Of a stretch of 64,000 bases of DNA, positions 17,501 through 25,622 are shown one piece after another. Made by a program: the position numbers and the translations under genes. Position 1 is the first letter of the stretch; each line of letters begins with the position of its first letter. The notes beneath the pieces were generated by a model. The model did not search any database. It saw only the letters and a program-made list of their open reading frames with translations, and had not been told where the DNA came from. The DNA lies in NCBI RefSeq assembly GCF_029689925.1, contig NZ_CP121445.1, forward strand, positions 5,068,501 to 5,132,500, in the 5' to 3' direction. Source of the DNA: Anaerocolumna sp. AGMB13025 (GTDB lineage Bacteria > Bacillota > Clostridia > Lachnospirales > Lachnospiraceae).

Positions 17501-18370
17501 TTACATCACCCCCAGATCTTCCATATTGCCGCCGCCTTTTTTATAAACCGTAACCATAATCAGTATTAAGAAGATTAACATCATGGAGAGACTTGCGCCT
17601 AAAGGCCAGTTATTGGCGGCTTTAAATTGATTCTCAATCAGGTTTCCGATAAGCTGTGATTTTCCTCCCCCCATAATATCGGATACGAAGAAATATCCAA
17701 GAGAGGGTATGAATATCATAATGGAACCGGAAAAGATACCGGCAAAGGTTAGGGGTAAGGTTATATGAAGGAAGGTTTTTACTTTATTGGCTCCCAAATC
17801 ATTGGAGGCTTCCAGTAAACTGTGATCCAGTTTATCTATGGAGGCAAATAAGGGTAGTATCATATATGGAATTAAGACATATACCATACCTAGAAGTACT
17901 GCTCCTCTGGTATAAAGGATTTCAACAGGTTCCTTAATTATTCCAAGGTTAAGCAGCAGGGTATTGACAAAACCGGTTTTCCCCAATAGGGTTTTCCAGC
18001 CATTTAAACGGATCAGGGAATTGGTCCAAAAGGGTACCATAAGCATTATCATCATAATTGTTTTCTTTCTTTTTCCTGCCTTAGCCATATGGTAGGCGAA
18101 AGGATAACCTGCCAGTATACAGATTACTGTCGTAAAAAATGCAACTATGAATGAATTGGCGTAAATCTCCATATAGGTTGGATTTAGCAGATTTTTATAA
18201 TTATCAAAAGTAAATAAAAATACTACATGATAGCCATCGGTTGACATAAAACTTAAGAATAACACATAGAGTAAAGGGGCAGCTACCAGTAGCAGCAACC
18301 AGACGGCCACCGGAGAAACCGTTGTCAATAAGGGAATGGTTTTATTCCTGATCTTATAGCTTTTTTTCAT
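17501..18370 (-). CDS. potB: spermidine/putrescine ABC permease PotB
   Basis: 289 residues, six membrane segments, and the EAA loop LLEASNDLGANKVKTFLHI. It is directly joined to potA upstream (no intergenic base) and potC downstream, in the usual potABCD order. Confidence 0.93.
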   Translation of the reverse strand: MKKSYKIRNKTIPLLTTVSPVAVWLLLLVAAPLLYVLFLSFMSTDGYHVVFLFTFDNYKNLLNPTYMEIYANSFIVAFFTTVICILAGYPFAYHMAKAGKRKKTIMMIMLMVPFWTNSLIRLNGWKTLLGKTGFVNTLLLNLGIIKEPVEILYTRGAVLLGMVYVLIPYMILPLFASIDKLDHSLLEASNDLGANKVKTFLHITLPLTFAGIFSGSIMIFIPSLGYFFVSDIMGGGKSQLIGNLIENQFKAANNWPLGASLSMMLIFLILIMVTVYKKGGGNMEDLGVM

Positions 18371-19501
18371 TTAATCGCCTCCCAATCTGGCATTCTCAAT
18401 AACGGTATGAATTTGATATCCTCTGGACTTCATAAGGACCACATCCTCCAGATTCCAGTAGATATTAATGGTTTCACCGACTTTTGGCACTTCGTTAAGA
18501 TTCAGCCTGCTAATCTTCACTGTCTGTCCGTTCGCAATGATTATGTTACTTTTTATGATATTACCTACATAAATCTGTTCCTTTACGATTCCTTTCAGAT
18601 TAAACCCTATTACTTCCTCTTGGGAGAATCGTACTTTTTCCGGTCTTACACAGGCATATACCATTTCAGAGAGTTCGTATTTCGTTCCTTCTTCTAAAAG
18701 TCCTCTGGCGTTGCCAACTTCCAAACCGATGCTTACCTCTTCCCCGCTGATTTTTAATACCGTGGCTTCGAATATATTGGATTCCCCAATGAAATCTGCA
18801 ACAAATCTGGTGGCAGGTTTTTCATATACCTGTTCCGGTGTATCTAACTGGTCTAAATATCCCTGATTCATAATGGCAATCCGGTCACTCATGGTAAGCG
18901 CTTCCTCCTGGTCATGGGTAACATATACAAAAGTGATGCCGAGCTTCTTCTGAAGATTTTTAAGTTCTAGCTGCATCTCTTTTCTTAACTTTAAATCAAG
19001 GGCTCCTAAGGGTTCGTCAAGAAGCAGTACTTTAGGTTGATTGATTAAGGCTCTGGCGATGGCAACCCTTTGCTTTTGTCCGCCGGACAGCTGGCTTGGG
19101 AAGCGTTTTTCAAATCCGTTTAGCTGAACCAAAGCAAGCATTTCCTCCACCCGTCTGTTTATCTCATCTTTTTTAACTTTCTTTATCTTCAAGCCATAAG
19201 CGATGTTATTAAATATATTCATATGTGGGAATAAGGCATAGCTTTGAAAAACCGTATTTACGTTACGTTCAAAGGGTTCTTTCTCTTCCACTCTTTCTCC
19301 CTCAACTAAGATCTGCCCGCCAGTTAGTTCTTCAAAACCGCCAATCATCCGTAATATTGTCGTCTTACCGCAACCGGATGGACCGAGCATTGTCAGAAAT
19401 TCGCCTTCATAAATTGTTAAATCCAAATCGTGTACAACATGATTCTCACCGAAAATTTTATTGACATTTTTTATTTCTACAATTGCTTTTCTTTCCTCCA
19501 T
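18371..19501 (-). CDS. potA: spermidine/putrescine ABC ATPase PotA
   Basis: 376 residues from ATG 19501, preceded by GGAGTGATA; an in-frame GTG at 19513 is an alternative. Walker A GPSGCGKT, signature QLSGGQKQRVAIARAL, Walker B VLLLDEPLGALD and the switch His in YVTHDQEEALTMSD are all present. A C-terminal TOBE-type regulatory domain follows (about 250-355). The ATPase drives polyamine import. A terminator lies between it and the upstream PII gene, so potA needs read-through or its own promoter in the short gap. Confidence 0.94.
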   Translation of the reverse strand: MEERKAIVEIKNVNKIFGENHVVHDLDLTIYEGEFLTMLGPSGCGKTTILRMIGGFEELTGGQILVEGERVEEKEPFERNVNTVFQSYALFPHMNIFNNIAYGLKIKKVKKDEINRRVEEMLALVQLNGFEKRFPSQLSGGQKQRVAIARALINQPKVLLLDEPLGALDLKLRKEMQLELKNLQKKLGITFVYVTHDQEEALTMSDRIAIMNQGYLDQLDTPEQVYEKPATRFVADFIGESNIFEATVLKISGEEVSIGLEVGNARGLLEEGTKYELSEMVYACVRPEKVRFSQEEVIGFNLKGIVKEQIYVGNIIKSNIIIANGQTVKISRLNLNEVPKVGETINIYWNLEDVVLMKSRGYQIHTVIENARLGGD

Positions 19502-19530
19502 ATGTCTTATCACTCCATTCTGCTGTAAAA

Positions 19531-19559
19531 TAAAAAAAGCCGACGAGTTACGCCGGCTT
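19531..19559 (-). terminator. terminator between PII gene and potA
   Basis: AAGCCGGCG/CGTCGGCTT arms around a short loop, followed on the minus strand by TTTTTTT. It sits 24 bases after the PII stop and about 30 before potA, so it likely limits transcription from the PII promoter into the transport operon. Confidence 0.85.
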
Positions 19560-19582
19560 CGTTGCCATATTGCAATTATATC

Positions 19583-19927
19583 TTATATTGCATCCGTTCC
19601 ACGTTCTCCGGTTCGGATTCTCATGACATCTTCTACATTCTTAATAATTACTTTACCGTCACCTACTGTTCCAGTCGCTACTTTATCCCTGATTTCTAGC
19701 AATATGTTTTCTACTATTTCGTCTCTAACAATTACCTCAATTTTAATCTTAGGTATTAAATTGATATTGGTTCTAAGTCCCTTAAAATTCACTGGATTTG
19801 TCTCACCCAGCTGAATACCGCAGCCCATGATGCTCATGACCGACATACCTCCGCAGCCTTGTTCATGCAGTATGTTTTTTACCACCTCGAGTTTTTCGGG
19901 TTTGATATACATGGTTATTTCTTTCAT
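19583..19927 (-). CDS. nitrogen regulatory PII-family protein
   Basis: 114 residues, PII fold. The C-terminal GDGKVII...RIRTGERG ATP-binding segments are intact. The T-loop (about residues 37-56, LGETNPVNFKGLRTNINL) differs from GlnB: it is about two residues longer and has no Tyr equivalent to Tyr51, so control by uridylylation is unlikely. PII proteins sense 2-oxoglutarate and ADP/ATP and bind transporters or enzymes. Its place between the XRE-cupin regulator and potABCD suggests a role in controlling polyamine transport. GGAGGAAG precedes ATG. It has its own promoter and leader hairpin. Confidence 0.9.
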   Translation of the reverse strand: MKEITMYIKPEKLEVVKNILHEQGCGGMSVMSIMGCGIQLGETNPVNFKGLRTNINLIPKIKIEVIVRDEIVENILLEIRDKVATGTVGDGKVIIKNVEDVMRIRTGERGTDAI

Positions 19928-19981
19928 ACCAGCTTCCTCCTTATCAATTGAAAACAGTCTGCATAATATCAGACCTCAGGG

Positions 19982-20038
19982 TAAAAAAAAAGCGTTTAGG
20001 TAACGGAAACAGTTTATTCTGTTTCACTTACATAAACA
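19982..20038 (-). promoter_or_regulatory. hairpin plus T-run in the PII gene leader (attenuator candidate)
   Basis: On the minus strand a long stem with outer arms GTTTA/TAAAC and inner arms GAAACAG/CTGTTTC around AATAAA (19994-20038) is followed by GC and nine T. It starts about 25-30 nt after the predicted start of the PII transcript and ends about 60 nt before its ATG. It is therefore a terminator inside the leader, implying conditional read-through. Confidence 0.72.
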
Positions 20039-20068
20039 CCTTTGTTTCATTCATTTTGTATTGCTGTA

Positions 20069-20097
20069 ACTATATCATTTGTGCGTTATATTGTCAA
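20069..20097 (-). promoter_or_regulatory. promoter of the PII gene
   Basis: TTGACA (20092-20097), 17-nt spacer, TATAGT (20069-20074) on the minus strand. The spacer carries ATTTGTGCG (20077-20085, plus strand), which is also one arm of the palindrome in front of the XRE-cupin gene. Confidence 0.8.
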
Positions 20098-20145
20098 TAA
20101 ATATTTTTGTAATAATTATTTTTACTTTAATTATTAAGCTAACCA

Positions 20146-20697
20146 TTAATCCCAGGTAAAAGTTATGCTGAATTTCACGACACCCTTTCCAAAATTGGAA
20201 TAGGTATGATCACCATAGGTGGGGAACCTTATGGAGTTTTCTTCCTTTATCTCGTATGTTTTTCCCCCTGCCTCCAAAGTCAGTACCCCTGTGATTACTG
20301 TTAAATATTCATAAGTATTCTCTCCATGACCACCGGAGGTATAACTGGAACCTTCTGAGATTTCCATCATGTATATTTCAAAAGTACGGTCTTCTTCATA
20401 GGGAAAGTACTCGTAAACCTTGTATTCTCCCACTATCTCCTTGGAGGGAATCAGCTCTTCCTTTTCCACAATTATGGTATCTGTTTTCACAGCACTGACT
20501 AAAGAATTAAAGGAAACTCTCAATCCGCTGACGATTTTCCCAAGAGTTTCAATGGTCGGGATGGAATCTCCCCGCTCTATTTGACCTAACATACTCCTGC
20601 TGATACCGGTCTGCTCCGAAACCACCTCCAGACTCATCTTTCTGGATTTTCTGATCCGCTTAAGGTTTCTTGCTACATTTTTTGATATATATTCCAA
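20146..20697 (-). CDS. XRE-cupin transcriptional regulator (PuuR-like)
   Basis: 183 residues from a TTG start with GGAGGTG 5 nt upstream. An N-terminal XRE helix-turn-helix (about 8-65, with EVVSEQTGISRSMLGQIERG) is joined to a C-terminal cupin domain (about 105-180) that would bind the effector. This architecture is shared with PuuR and related polyamine or amino-acid regulators. It sits upstream of the PII gene and potABCD-patA and probably controls them and itself. A palindrome right after its own promoter is a candidate operator. Confidence 0.88.
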   Translation of the reverse strand: MEYISKNVARNLKRIRKSRKMSLEVVSEQTGISRSMLGQIERGDSIPTIETLGKIVSGLRVSFNSLVSAVKTDTIIVEKEELIPSKEIVGEYKVYEYFPYEEDRTFEIYMMEISEGSSYTSGGHGENTYEYLTVITGVLTLEAGGKTYEIKEENSIRFPTYGDHTYSNFGKGVVKFSITFTWD

Positions 20698-20776
20698 GTA
20701 GGCACCTCCTGTTTCCTGCTAAATTATTGTATCGTATGTTTAACATTATCCTGCTGTTTGCTTTTATCAGTTATTT

Positions 20777-20800
20777 ATTTGTGCGCTTTAACGCATAAAT
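20777..20800. promoter_or_regulatory. candidate operator of the XRE-cupin gene
   Basis: A 24-bp near-perfect inverted repeat, ATTTGTGCG and CGCATAAAT around CTTTAA, lies immediately downstream of a -10 hexamer, where a bound repressor would block transcription. The left arm recurs in the spacer of the PII promoter. Confidence 0.55.
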
Positions 20801-20808
20801 TAGTTTAC

Positions 20809-20836
20809 ATTATAACAATAAAAAAATAAAACGCAA
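20809..20836 (-). promoter_or_regulatory. candidate promoter of the XRE-cupin gene
   Basis: TATAAT (20809-20814) with TTGCGT 16 nt upstream (20831-20836) on the minus strand. It overlaps the ferritin terminator hairpin. Confidence 0.5.
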
Positions 20837-20863
20837 GTATATTTTAATATTCTGCGTTTTATT
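20818..20863 (-). terminator. ferritin gene terminator
   Basis: Perfect 11-base arms AATAAAACGCA and TGCGTTTTATT (20825-20863) enclose an AT-rich, partly self-complementary loop. The arm is followed by TTTTT on the minus strand, about 40 bases after the ferritin stop. Confidence 0.75.
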
Positions 20864-20901
20864 CTTATATTTTATTATAATATAACCGGATATAAAATTA
20901 A

Positions 20902-21414
20902 TTACAAGACCAGGGAAGGTGCTGTATATACCCTTGCTTTTAATTCATTATCAAGCATATATAGTCCTTTGGGATCACCGGCAAACAAATCAAATTTCTT
21001 AATATTATCGTCTGCGTTCTTTTCCTCTTCTCCTTGTTCCTTTATAAACCAGTCCAAAAACTGCATGGTCCTAAAATCCTTATTCCGATATGCAGCTTCA
21101 TATATGTTATTGATAGATGCTGTTACGAATTGTTCATGTTCCAGTGCCAATACTAGGGGTTCCCGGAACGTTTCATATTTTTTATCTGGAGCTGAAATAG
21201 TAGTAAGGGTAACAGCTTCGCTGTTATTCAACAGGTATTGCCGAAATAGCATAGCATGATCCCGTTCCTCCTGCATCTGAACAAAAAACCAATTTTCAAA
21301 ACCGTTTAAACTTTGATCTGCATAGTAATTTGCCATATCCATATATAGATAGGCTGAATAAAATTCCTTATTAATCTGTTCATTCAGTAGTGTTACAACT
21401 TCTTTATTTAACAT
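20902..21414 (-). CDS. ferritin (non-haem)
   Basis: 170 residues from ATG 21414, which has GGAAAGGATGG upstream and matches the family start MLNKEVVTLLNEQINKEFYSAYLYMDMA; an in-frame start at 21474 has no ribosome site. Ferroxidase ligands are in place: Glu in the first helix (NKEFYSAY), EERDHA in the second, and EQGEEE near the fourth. It forms 24-subunit iron-storage shells in the cytoplasm. It is a single-gene unit with its own terminator. Confidence 0.93.
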   Translation of the reverse strand: MLNKEVVTLLNEQINKEFYSAYLYMDMANYYADQSLNGFENWFFVQMQEERDHAMLFRQYLLNNSEAVTLTTISAPDKKYETFREPLVLALEHEQFVTASINNIYEAAYRNKDFRTMQFLDWFIKEQGEEEKNADDNIKKFDLFAGDPKGLYMLDNELKARVYTAPSLVL

Positions 21415-22014
21415 TTGGCACCATCCTTTCCTTTTATCCCATAATAAGCTCTGATAATAGTTCAGGCTTATCAAGGTATATCTATTATATCACACTTTAT
21501 GGAAATATTATCAGTAGTTTTAAATTTTTACTATATTTATTTCTCCAGCACTCTTAGTTTTTTATCCTAAAACGCATATTAAGATAATACTTTCGTATAT
21601 CTTTAGGTAAGATACTTTAATTCCGGATTTAAAGGAGTTTATATGGGCAAAACTTAGACTGGTTAAGGAATTTTGGATTTTGGATTTTGGATTTTGGATT
21701 TTGGATTTTGGATTTTGGATTTTGGATTTTGGATTTCTTCAGGATATCATGCCATATTATTATTCCGTGCAGCCAAGCGCTTTTAATTAATATTGAGGGG
21801 AGTATATATCATAATAAGCTATCTTCGCCTTACCGAATACTTAATATGGCATTCCTGATAATATAAGAGCTGAAATTAATATTTCACTCTTTTTATATTA
21901 TATCCAATTTTCTTGTATTTGTCAAATATTTTCGGAATGCATCCATAATATTTTGATTGGTATTTTAATATTTTCTAATTATGGTACTATTTATGTTGAA
22001 AAGGGAGTGTTATC
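21415..22014. other. intergenic region with a 7-bp microsatellite
   Basis: About 600 bases between the divergent ferritin and XRE genes. Apart from the repeat at 21670-21736 I find no gene. The regions on either side of the repeat are AT-rich and should hold the two promoters, which I could not resolve. Confidence 0.5.
21670..21736. repeat. microsatellite, about nine copies of ATTTTGG
   Basis: An uninterrupted 7-base unit repeated about 9.4 times. It is non-coding. Its unit number could vary by slippage. It lies about 280 bases before the XRE gene start and about 260 after the ferritin start. Confidence 0.95.
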
Positions 22015-22407
22015 TTGGATATTGGTAAAAAAATCAGAGCCTTAAGATTACAAAAGAATATCGCCCAAATTGACTTAGCCGGAATTCTTGGTGTAAGTAA
22101 ATCAACTATGTCCAATTATGAGCGGAATTACAGCACCCCAGATCCGGATTTAATGGTTAAGCTTGCAGACTTTTTTGGTGTCAGTATTGATTATTTATTT
22201 GACTATGAAGAAGGGCATAAATCGGAGCTTACGAAAGAATCCTCCGACTATAACCATGGCATAACCGCTGATCTAACCAAGGATGAATGTAATGTACTGA
22301 ATTATTACAACCGTTTGACGGATGAACATAAAGATTTTATTAAAGGACAGATGATTCAGTTATATTTTGATCAGGTAAAGATATTAAAGGAAGATAATTC
22401 CGACTGA
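22015..22407 (+). CDS. XRE-family transcriptional regulator
   Basis: 130 residues from TTG 22015, with AAGGGAGTG 5 nt upstream. An N-terminal helix-turn-helix (about 4-60: IRALRLQKNIAQIDLAGILGV..STMSNYERN) is followed by LADFFGVSIDYLFD, the usual end of the XRE domain. A helical C-terminal part of about 65 residues follows, without a recognisable domain. It is a single-gene unit ended by a strong terminator. Targets are unknown. Confidence 0.85.
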   Translation: MDIGKKIRALRLQKNIAQIDLAGILGVSKSTMSNYERNYSTPDPDLMVKLADFFGVSIDYLFDYEEGHKSELTKESSDYNHGITADLTKDECNVLNYYNRLTDEHKDFIKGQMIQLYFDQVKILKEDNSD

Positions 22408-22420
22408 GCTGTTATAACTA

Positions 22421-22478
22421 AGAGGATTTACACTGAAAAGCCTTTATTAGAGGCAGTAGCTGTAAATCCTCTTTTTTT
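22421..22478 (+). terminator. terminator of the XRE gene
   Basis: 12-base perfect arms AGAGGATTTACA and TGTAAATCCTCT, with about 27 nt between them, are followed by seven T. It separates the rightward regulator from the convergent end of the cobalamin operon. The minus strand lacks a T-run. Confidence 0.88.
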
Positions 22479-22512
22479 ATGGTTTTATTATCTGTCCCTG
22501 TAGTTTATAAAA

Positions 22513-23136
22513 TCATATCATATACAACAGTGCGTTGCAGATACAAGCTGCCACATTGCTTCCGCCTTTTCTTCCTCTGGCTACAATGTAAGGAATTCCA
22601 GCCTCCATGATTAATTCTTTGGCCTCCACTACATTAACAAAGCCTACCGGTACTCCAATAATAAGCTCCGGTATAAATTTTTCAGATTGTATTAGTTCAT
22701 ACAGGCGTATTAAGGCGGTAGGTGCATTGCCGATAGCAAAAATTAGTGGTTTGTTAAGTTTCGCTGCTTTTTCCATGCAAACGGCAGCCCTTGTTATTCC
22801 CCTTTCTTTCGCAGTGTCTGCTACATCTTCATCTGCCATAAAGCAGTAGACATCTCCCCCGAATCTGGAAAGAGAAGTTTTATTAATTCCAGCCTTTGCC
22901 ATATTGGTATCAGTTACAATACAAGCCCCTGCTTCCAGTGCTTTTAATGCTTTTTCAATTACTCCGCCAGAAAAGCTTAAGTTATCAACATAATCAAAAT
23001 CTGCTGTAGTATGAATTACCCTTTTTATTATGGGTTTTTGCAGTGGGTCCAGTTCTTTCGTCAGTTCCGCCTCAATCAGTTCAAAGCTTCGTCTTTCTAT
23101 TTCTCCGGGAGATAGGATTTCTATTGGTACTTTCAT
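22513..23136 (-). CDS. cbiC: precorrin-8X / cobalt-precorrin-8 methylmutase
   Basis: 207 residues. It moves the C11 methyl group to C12, producing (hydrogeno)cobyrinic acid. The catalytic His lies in VIHTTADFDY, and GVPVGFVNVVEAKE and RGRKGGSNVAAAI-like C-terminal motifs are clear. Its ATG overlaps the cobO stop by 4 bases. It is the last gene of the roughly 20-kb cobalamin operon, an odd distance from the other corrin-ring genes. Confidence 0.94.
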   Translation of the reverse strand: MKVPIEILSPGEIERRSFELIEAELTKELDPLQKPIIKRVIHTTADFDYVDNLSFSGGVIEKALKALEAGACIVTDTNMAKAGINKTSLSRFGGDVYCFMADEDVADTAKERGITRAAVCMEKAAKLNKPLIFAIGNAPTALIRLYELIQSEKFIPELIIGVPVGFVNVVEAKELIMEAGIPYIVARGRKGGSNVAACICNALLYMI

Positions 23137-23660
23137 AGTTCGATTCCTTTTCTTGCTCCTATATTGTTATCATAGGGATGTTTGATTTTCTTTATTTCCG
23201 ATACATAGTCTGCTTTCTCCAAAAATAGAGGTGCCGGGTCCCTTCCCGTTAAGACCAGTTCCAGTTCTTCACTTTTATTCTCAACCAGATTATCAATTAA
23301 TCCTTTGTCTACCAAGCCATGGTTATATGCTGGTATTATTTCATCCAATATCAGCAATCCACAGGTTTCTTTCTCAACCATATCAAGTGCTTTTTTCAGG
23401 TTTTCATTGTGCATTTTGGTAATATCTGCTTTGTCCTGATCTGTCATGGTATTAAAAAAACCAAAATCCTTTGAGTTCCGAAAGACGGTTATTCCCGGTA
23501 TTAATTTCAGGCTTTTCAGCTCATTTACTGGTCTTCCTTTTAAAAATTGCAGTATGACTACCTTCATCCCGCTACCGGCAGCGCGGAGCGCTAACCCTAA
23601 GGCAGCCGTAGTCTTGCCTTTTCCATCTCCGCAGTAAATGTGTATTAACCCCTTCGTCAT
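23133..23660 (-). CDS. cobO: cob(I)alamin / cob(I)yrinic acid adenosyltransferase (CobO/BtuR type)
   Basis: 175 residues. It attaches the 5'-deoxyadenosyl group from ATP to Co(I) corrinoids. The P-loop is GDGKGKTTAALGLALRA, and EKETCGLLILDEIIPAYNHG and ELVLTGRDPAP are family motifs. It overlaps cbiP by 4 bases (ATGA) and cbiC by 4. Confidence 0.94.
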   Translation of the reverse strand: MTKGLIHIYCGDGKGKTTAALGLALRAAGSGMKVVILQFLKGRPVNELKSLKLIPGITVFRNSKDFGFFNTMTDQDKADITKMHNENLKKALDMVEKETCGLLILDEIIPAYNHGLVDKGLIDNLVENKSEELELVLTGRDPAPLFLEKADYVSEIKKIKHPYDNNIGARKGIEL

Positions 23661-25399
23661 AGGTCCTCCTTAAGAATTCGGTAGATAAATTCCATGTCCA
23701 GGTTATTTCTGATGGTATCTGCCAGTAGATCATATTGCTGTTCTTTATAGGTTTTTAAATCAACAGCCTTAACTTGATTATAGGGAAGACCTTTTCTTTT
23801 GTAAAGAGTCTTTACAACTCCCTCCAAAAATTCTTCACTGTCAAAAATACCATGTACATATGTTCCAAAAATGTTGTTACTGTATTGACCATCGGTTTTA
23901 TGGCTATTATCTGTTCTGTCTATGTCAGTATTACTGCCTTTGTCTATAGCATAGTCTTTAACAGTCTTAGTGCTCTTATCAGCATTAAATCTATTTTCAG
24001 TAATTCTATTTTCAGTATTTCTATTATCAGTATTATATCTATTTTCAGTATTATCACTGCTGTTATCATCACACTTACTGGAAGCTTTTACGATATCAAC
24101 TGTTTTTACTTCTTCGTTAACCTTCTCTTCTGAGGCAGCCAACCAATCTGTTATACGAGAGAGGGATTTATCCTTGACTTTATCAGAAGCTGTGGATACT
24201 CCCATATGAATTTCATAACCTTCAATCCGACTTTTGCTTAACAGTGAAAGTTCTCCCTCTAAAGTGTTGATAAAACCAGACACCCTGGTACGGACCTTCT
24301 CTTCTTCAAATATAGTATTCATCGGAAGCAGTCCCATTCCATCCATAATACCAGAAGCTTCTACCTGATAGGGGTCACTTAAGGTCTCTCCTAACATCTG
24401 ATAGCCGCCGCAGATTCCCATAATTAGTTTACCCCTGGATGCATTTTGCTTAACCGCTGCTTCCAGACCATTTTGCCTCATCCAGAGCAAGTCCTGCATC
24501 GTACTTTTCGTGCCGGGAAGGATAATCATGTCCGGATCCCGTAATTCTAAAGTATTGGTTATATAACGAAGGGTTACTCCCTCCATCTGTTCCAGGGCAT
24601 TAAAATCTGTGAAATTAGATATTCTGGGGAATTTTATAATGGCTATATCTATAATACCGATATCTGTTTTTCTGTCAAAACGCTCCGACAAGCTGTCTTC
24701 CTCGTCAAGATCCAGATATACATAGGGAATGACTCCCGCAACTTCCTTACCGCATATGTCACGAAGCATTACAAGCCCCGGTTCTAATATGGACTTATCC
24801 CCCCGGAACTTGTTGATAATCATGGCTTTTATCCGCTTTTTTTCCTCTTCTTCAAGAAGCATAAGGGTTCCGGCAAGTTGGGCGAAAACACCCCCCCTGT
24901 CGATATCTCCTACCAATAATACCGGCGCATTGGCAAGTTTAGCCATGCCCATATTTACAATATCTTCGCTTTTTAAGTTAATTTCTGCAGGGCTTCCCGC
25001 TCCTTCTATTACAATAATATCATACTCTTCCTCCAGTTTATGATAGGCTTTCATAATATCTGGGATCAGGGATTTTTTGTATTTAAAATAATCGGCGGCT
25101 TTCATATTGCCCCTTACTTCTCCATTTACAATAACCTGGGAACCTACATCTGTAGTGGGCTTTAATAGTATGGGATTCATCACTACCGTGGGCTTAATGC
25201 CGCAGGCTTCTGCCTGCATTACCTGGGCACGTCCCATCTCCAGACCTTCCTCTGTAATAAAGGAATTCAAGGCCATATTCTGGGATTTAAATGGTGCCAC
25301 TTTATAGCCATCCTGCTTAAAAACCCTGCAAAGCCCTGCTGCTACCAGGCTTTTACCTGCACTGGACATAGTTCCTTGTATCATAATCGCTTTTGCCAT
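23657..25399 (-). CDS. cbiP: adenosylcobyric acid synthase with repeat-rich insertion
   Basis: 580 residues from ATG 25399 (AAGGAGGAAAT just upstream; an in-frame ATG at 25432 is less likely). It amidates four side chains of adenosylcobyrinic diamide using glutamine. The N-terminal half is an ATP-dependent synthetase (MIQGTMSSAGKS). The C-terminal half is a class I-type glutaminase with nucleophile Cys330 (MGICGGYQ) and His516 (YVHGIFDS). Unusually, about 85 low-complexity residues (about 425-508) rich in Asn, Thr, Glu and Arg (NTENR/NTDNR units) separate the GYEIHMG strand from the catalytic His segment. The family is normally about 490-500 residues, so the insert explains the extra length. 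Catalytic motifs are intact. Confidence 0.93.
   Translation of the reverse strand: MAKAIMIQGTMSSAGKSLVAAGLCRVFKQDGYKVAPFKSQNMALNSFITEEGLEMGRAQVMQAEACGIKPTVVMNPILLKPTTDVGSQVIVNGEVRGNMKAADYFKYKKSLIPDIMKAYHKLEEEYDIIVIEGAGSPAEINLKSEDIVNMGMAKLANAPVLLVGDIDRGGVFAQLAGTLMLLEEEEKKRIKAMIINKFRGDKSILEPGLVMLRDICGKEVAGVIPYVYLDLDEEDSLSERFDRKTDIGIIDIAIIKFPRISNFTDFNALEQMEGVTLRYITNTLELRDPDMIILPGTKSTMQDLLWMRQNGLEAAVKQNASRGKLIMGICGGYQMLGETLSDPYQVEASGIMDGMGLLPMNTIFEEEKVRTRVSGFINTLEGELSLLSKSRIEGYEIHMGVSTASDKVKDKSLSRITDWLAASEEKVNEEVKTVDIVKASSKCDDNSSDNTENRYNTDNRNTENRITENRFNADKSTKTVKDYAIDKGSNTDIDRTDNSHKTDGQYSNNIFGTYVHGIFDSEEFLEGVVKTLYKRKGLPYNQVKAVDLKTYKEQQYDLLADTIRNNLDMEFIYRILKEDL
23975..24060 (-). repeat. in-frame NTENR-type repeats inside cbiP
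   Basis: Degenerate 12-15 base units encoding variants of NTENR, NTDNR and ITENR occur within the cbiP insertion. The frame is kept throughout. Confidence 0.7.
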
Positions 25400-25517
25400 A
25401 TTTCCTCCTTTCTTCTTATCAAAACTATTCAAAACTAATAAGTTCTATTTTATTTCATTTCCGATTGCCTGTATGGCTTACATTTATTTTTCTGCTTTAT
25501 TTCATACACTTTGTTCT

Positions 25518-25622
25518 GATTTATTTCTTACTCTTCGTTCTAACTTATTTCTTACTCTTCGTTCTGATTTACTTCGTACTCTTCGTTCTGATTTATTTCT
25601 TACTCTTTGTTCTGACTTACTT
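25518..25622 (-). repeat. about 4-5 tandem 24-bp repeats starting at the cobD stop
   Basis: On the minus strand, units resembling AAGAGTAAGAAATAAATCAG plus AACG recur every 24 bases right after the cobD stop codon. The first unit contains the last codons and stop of cobD (AAAGAGCAGTAA). A period of 24 keeps frame, and read past the stop the units would encode NQNEE-like peptides with stops in several copies. Confidence 0.85.
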
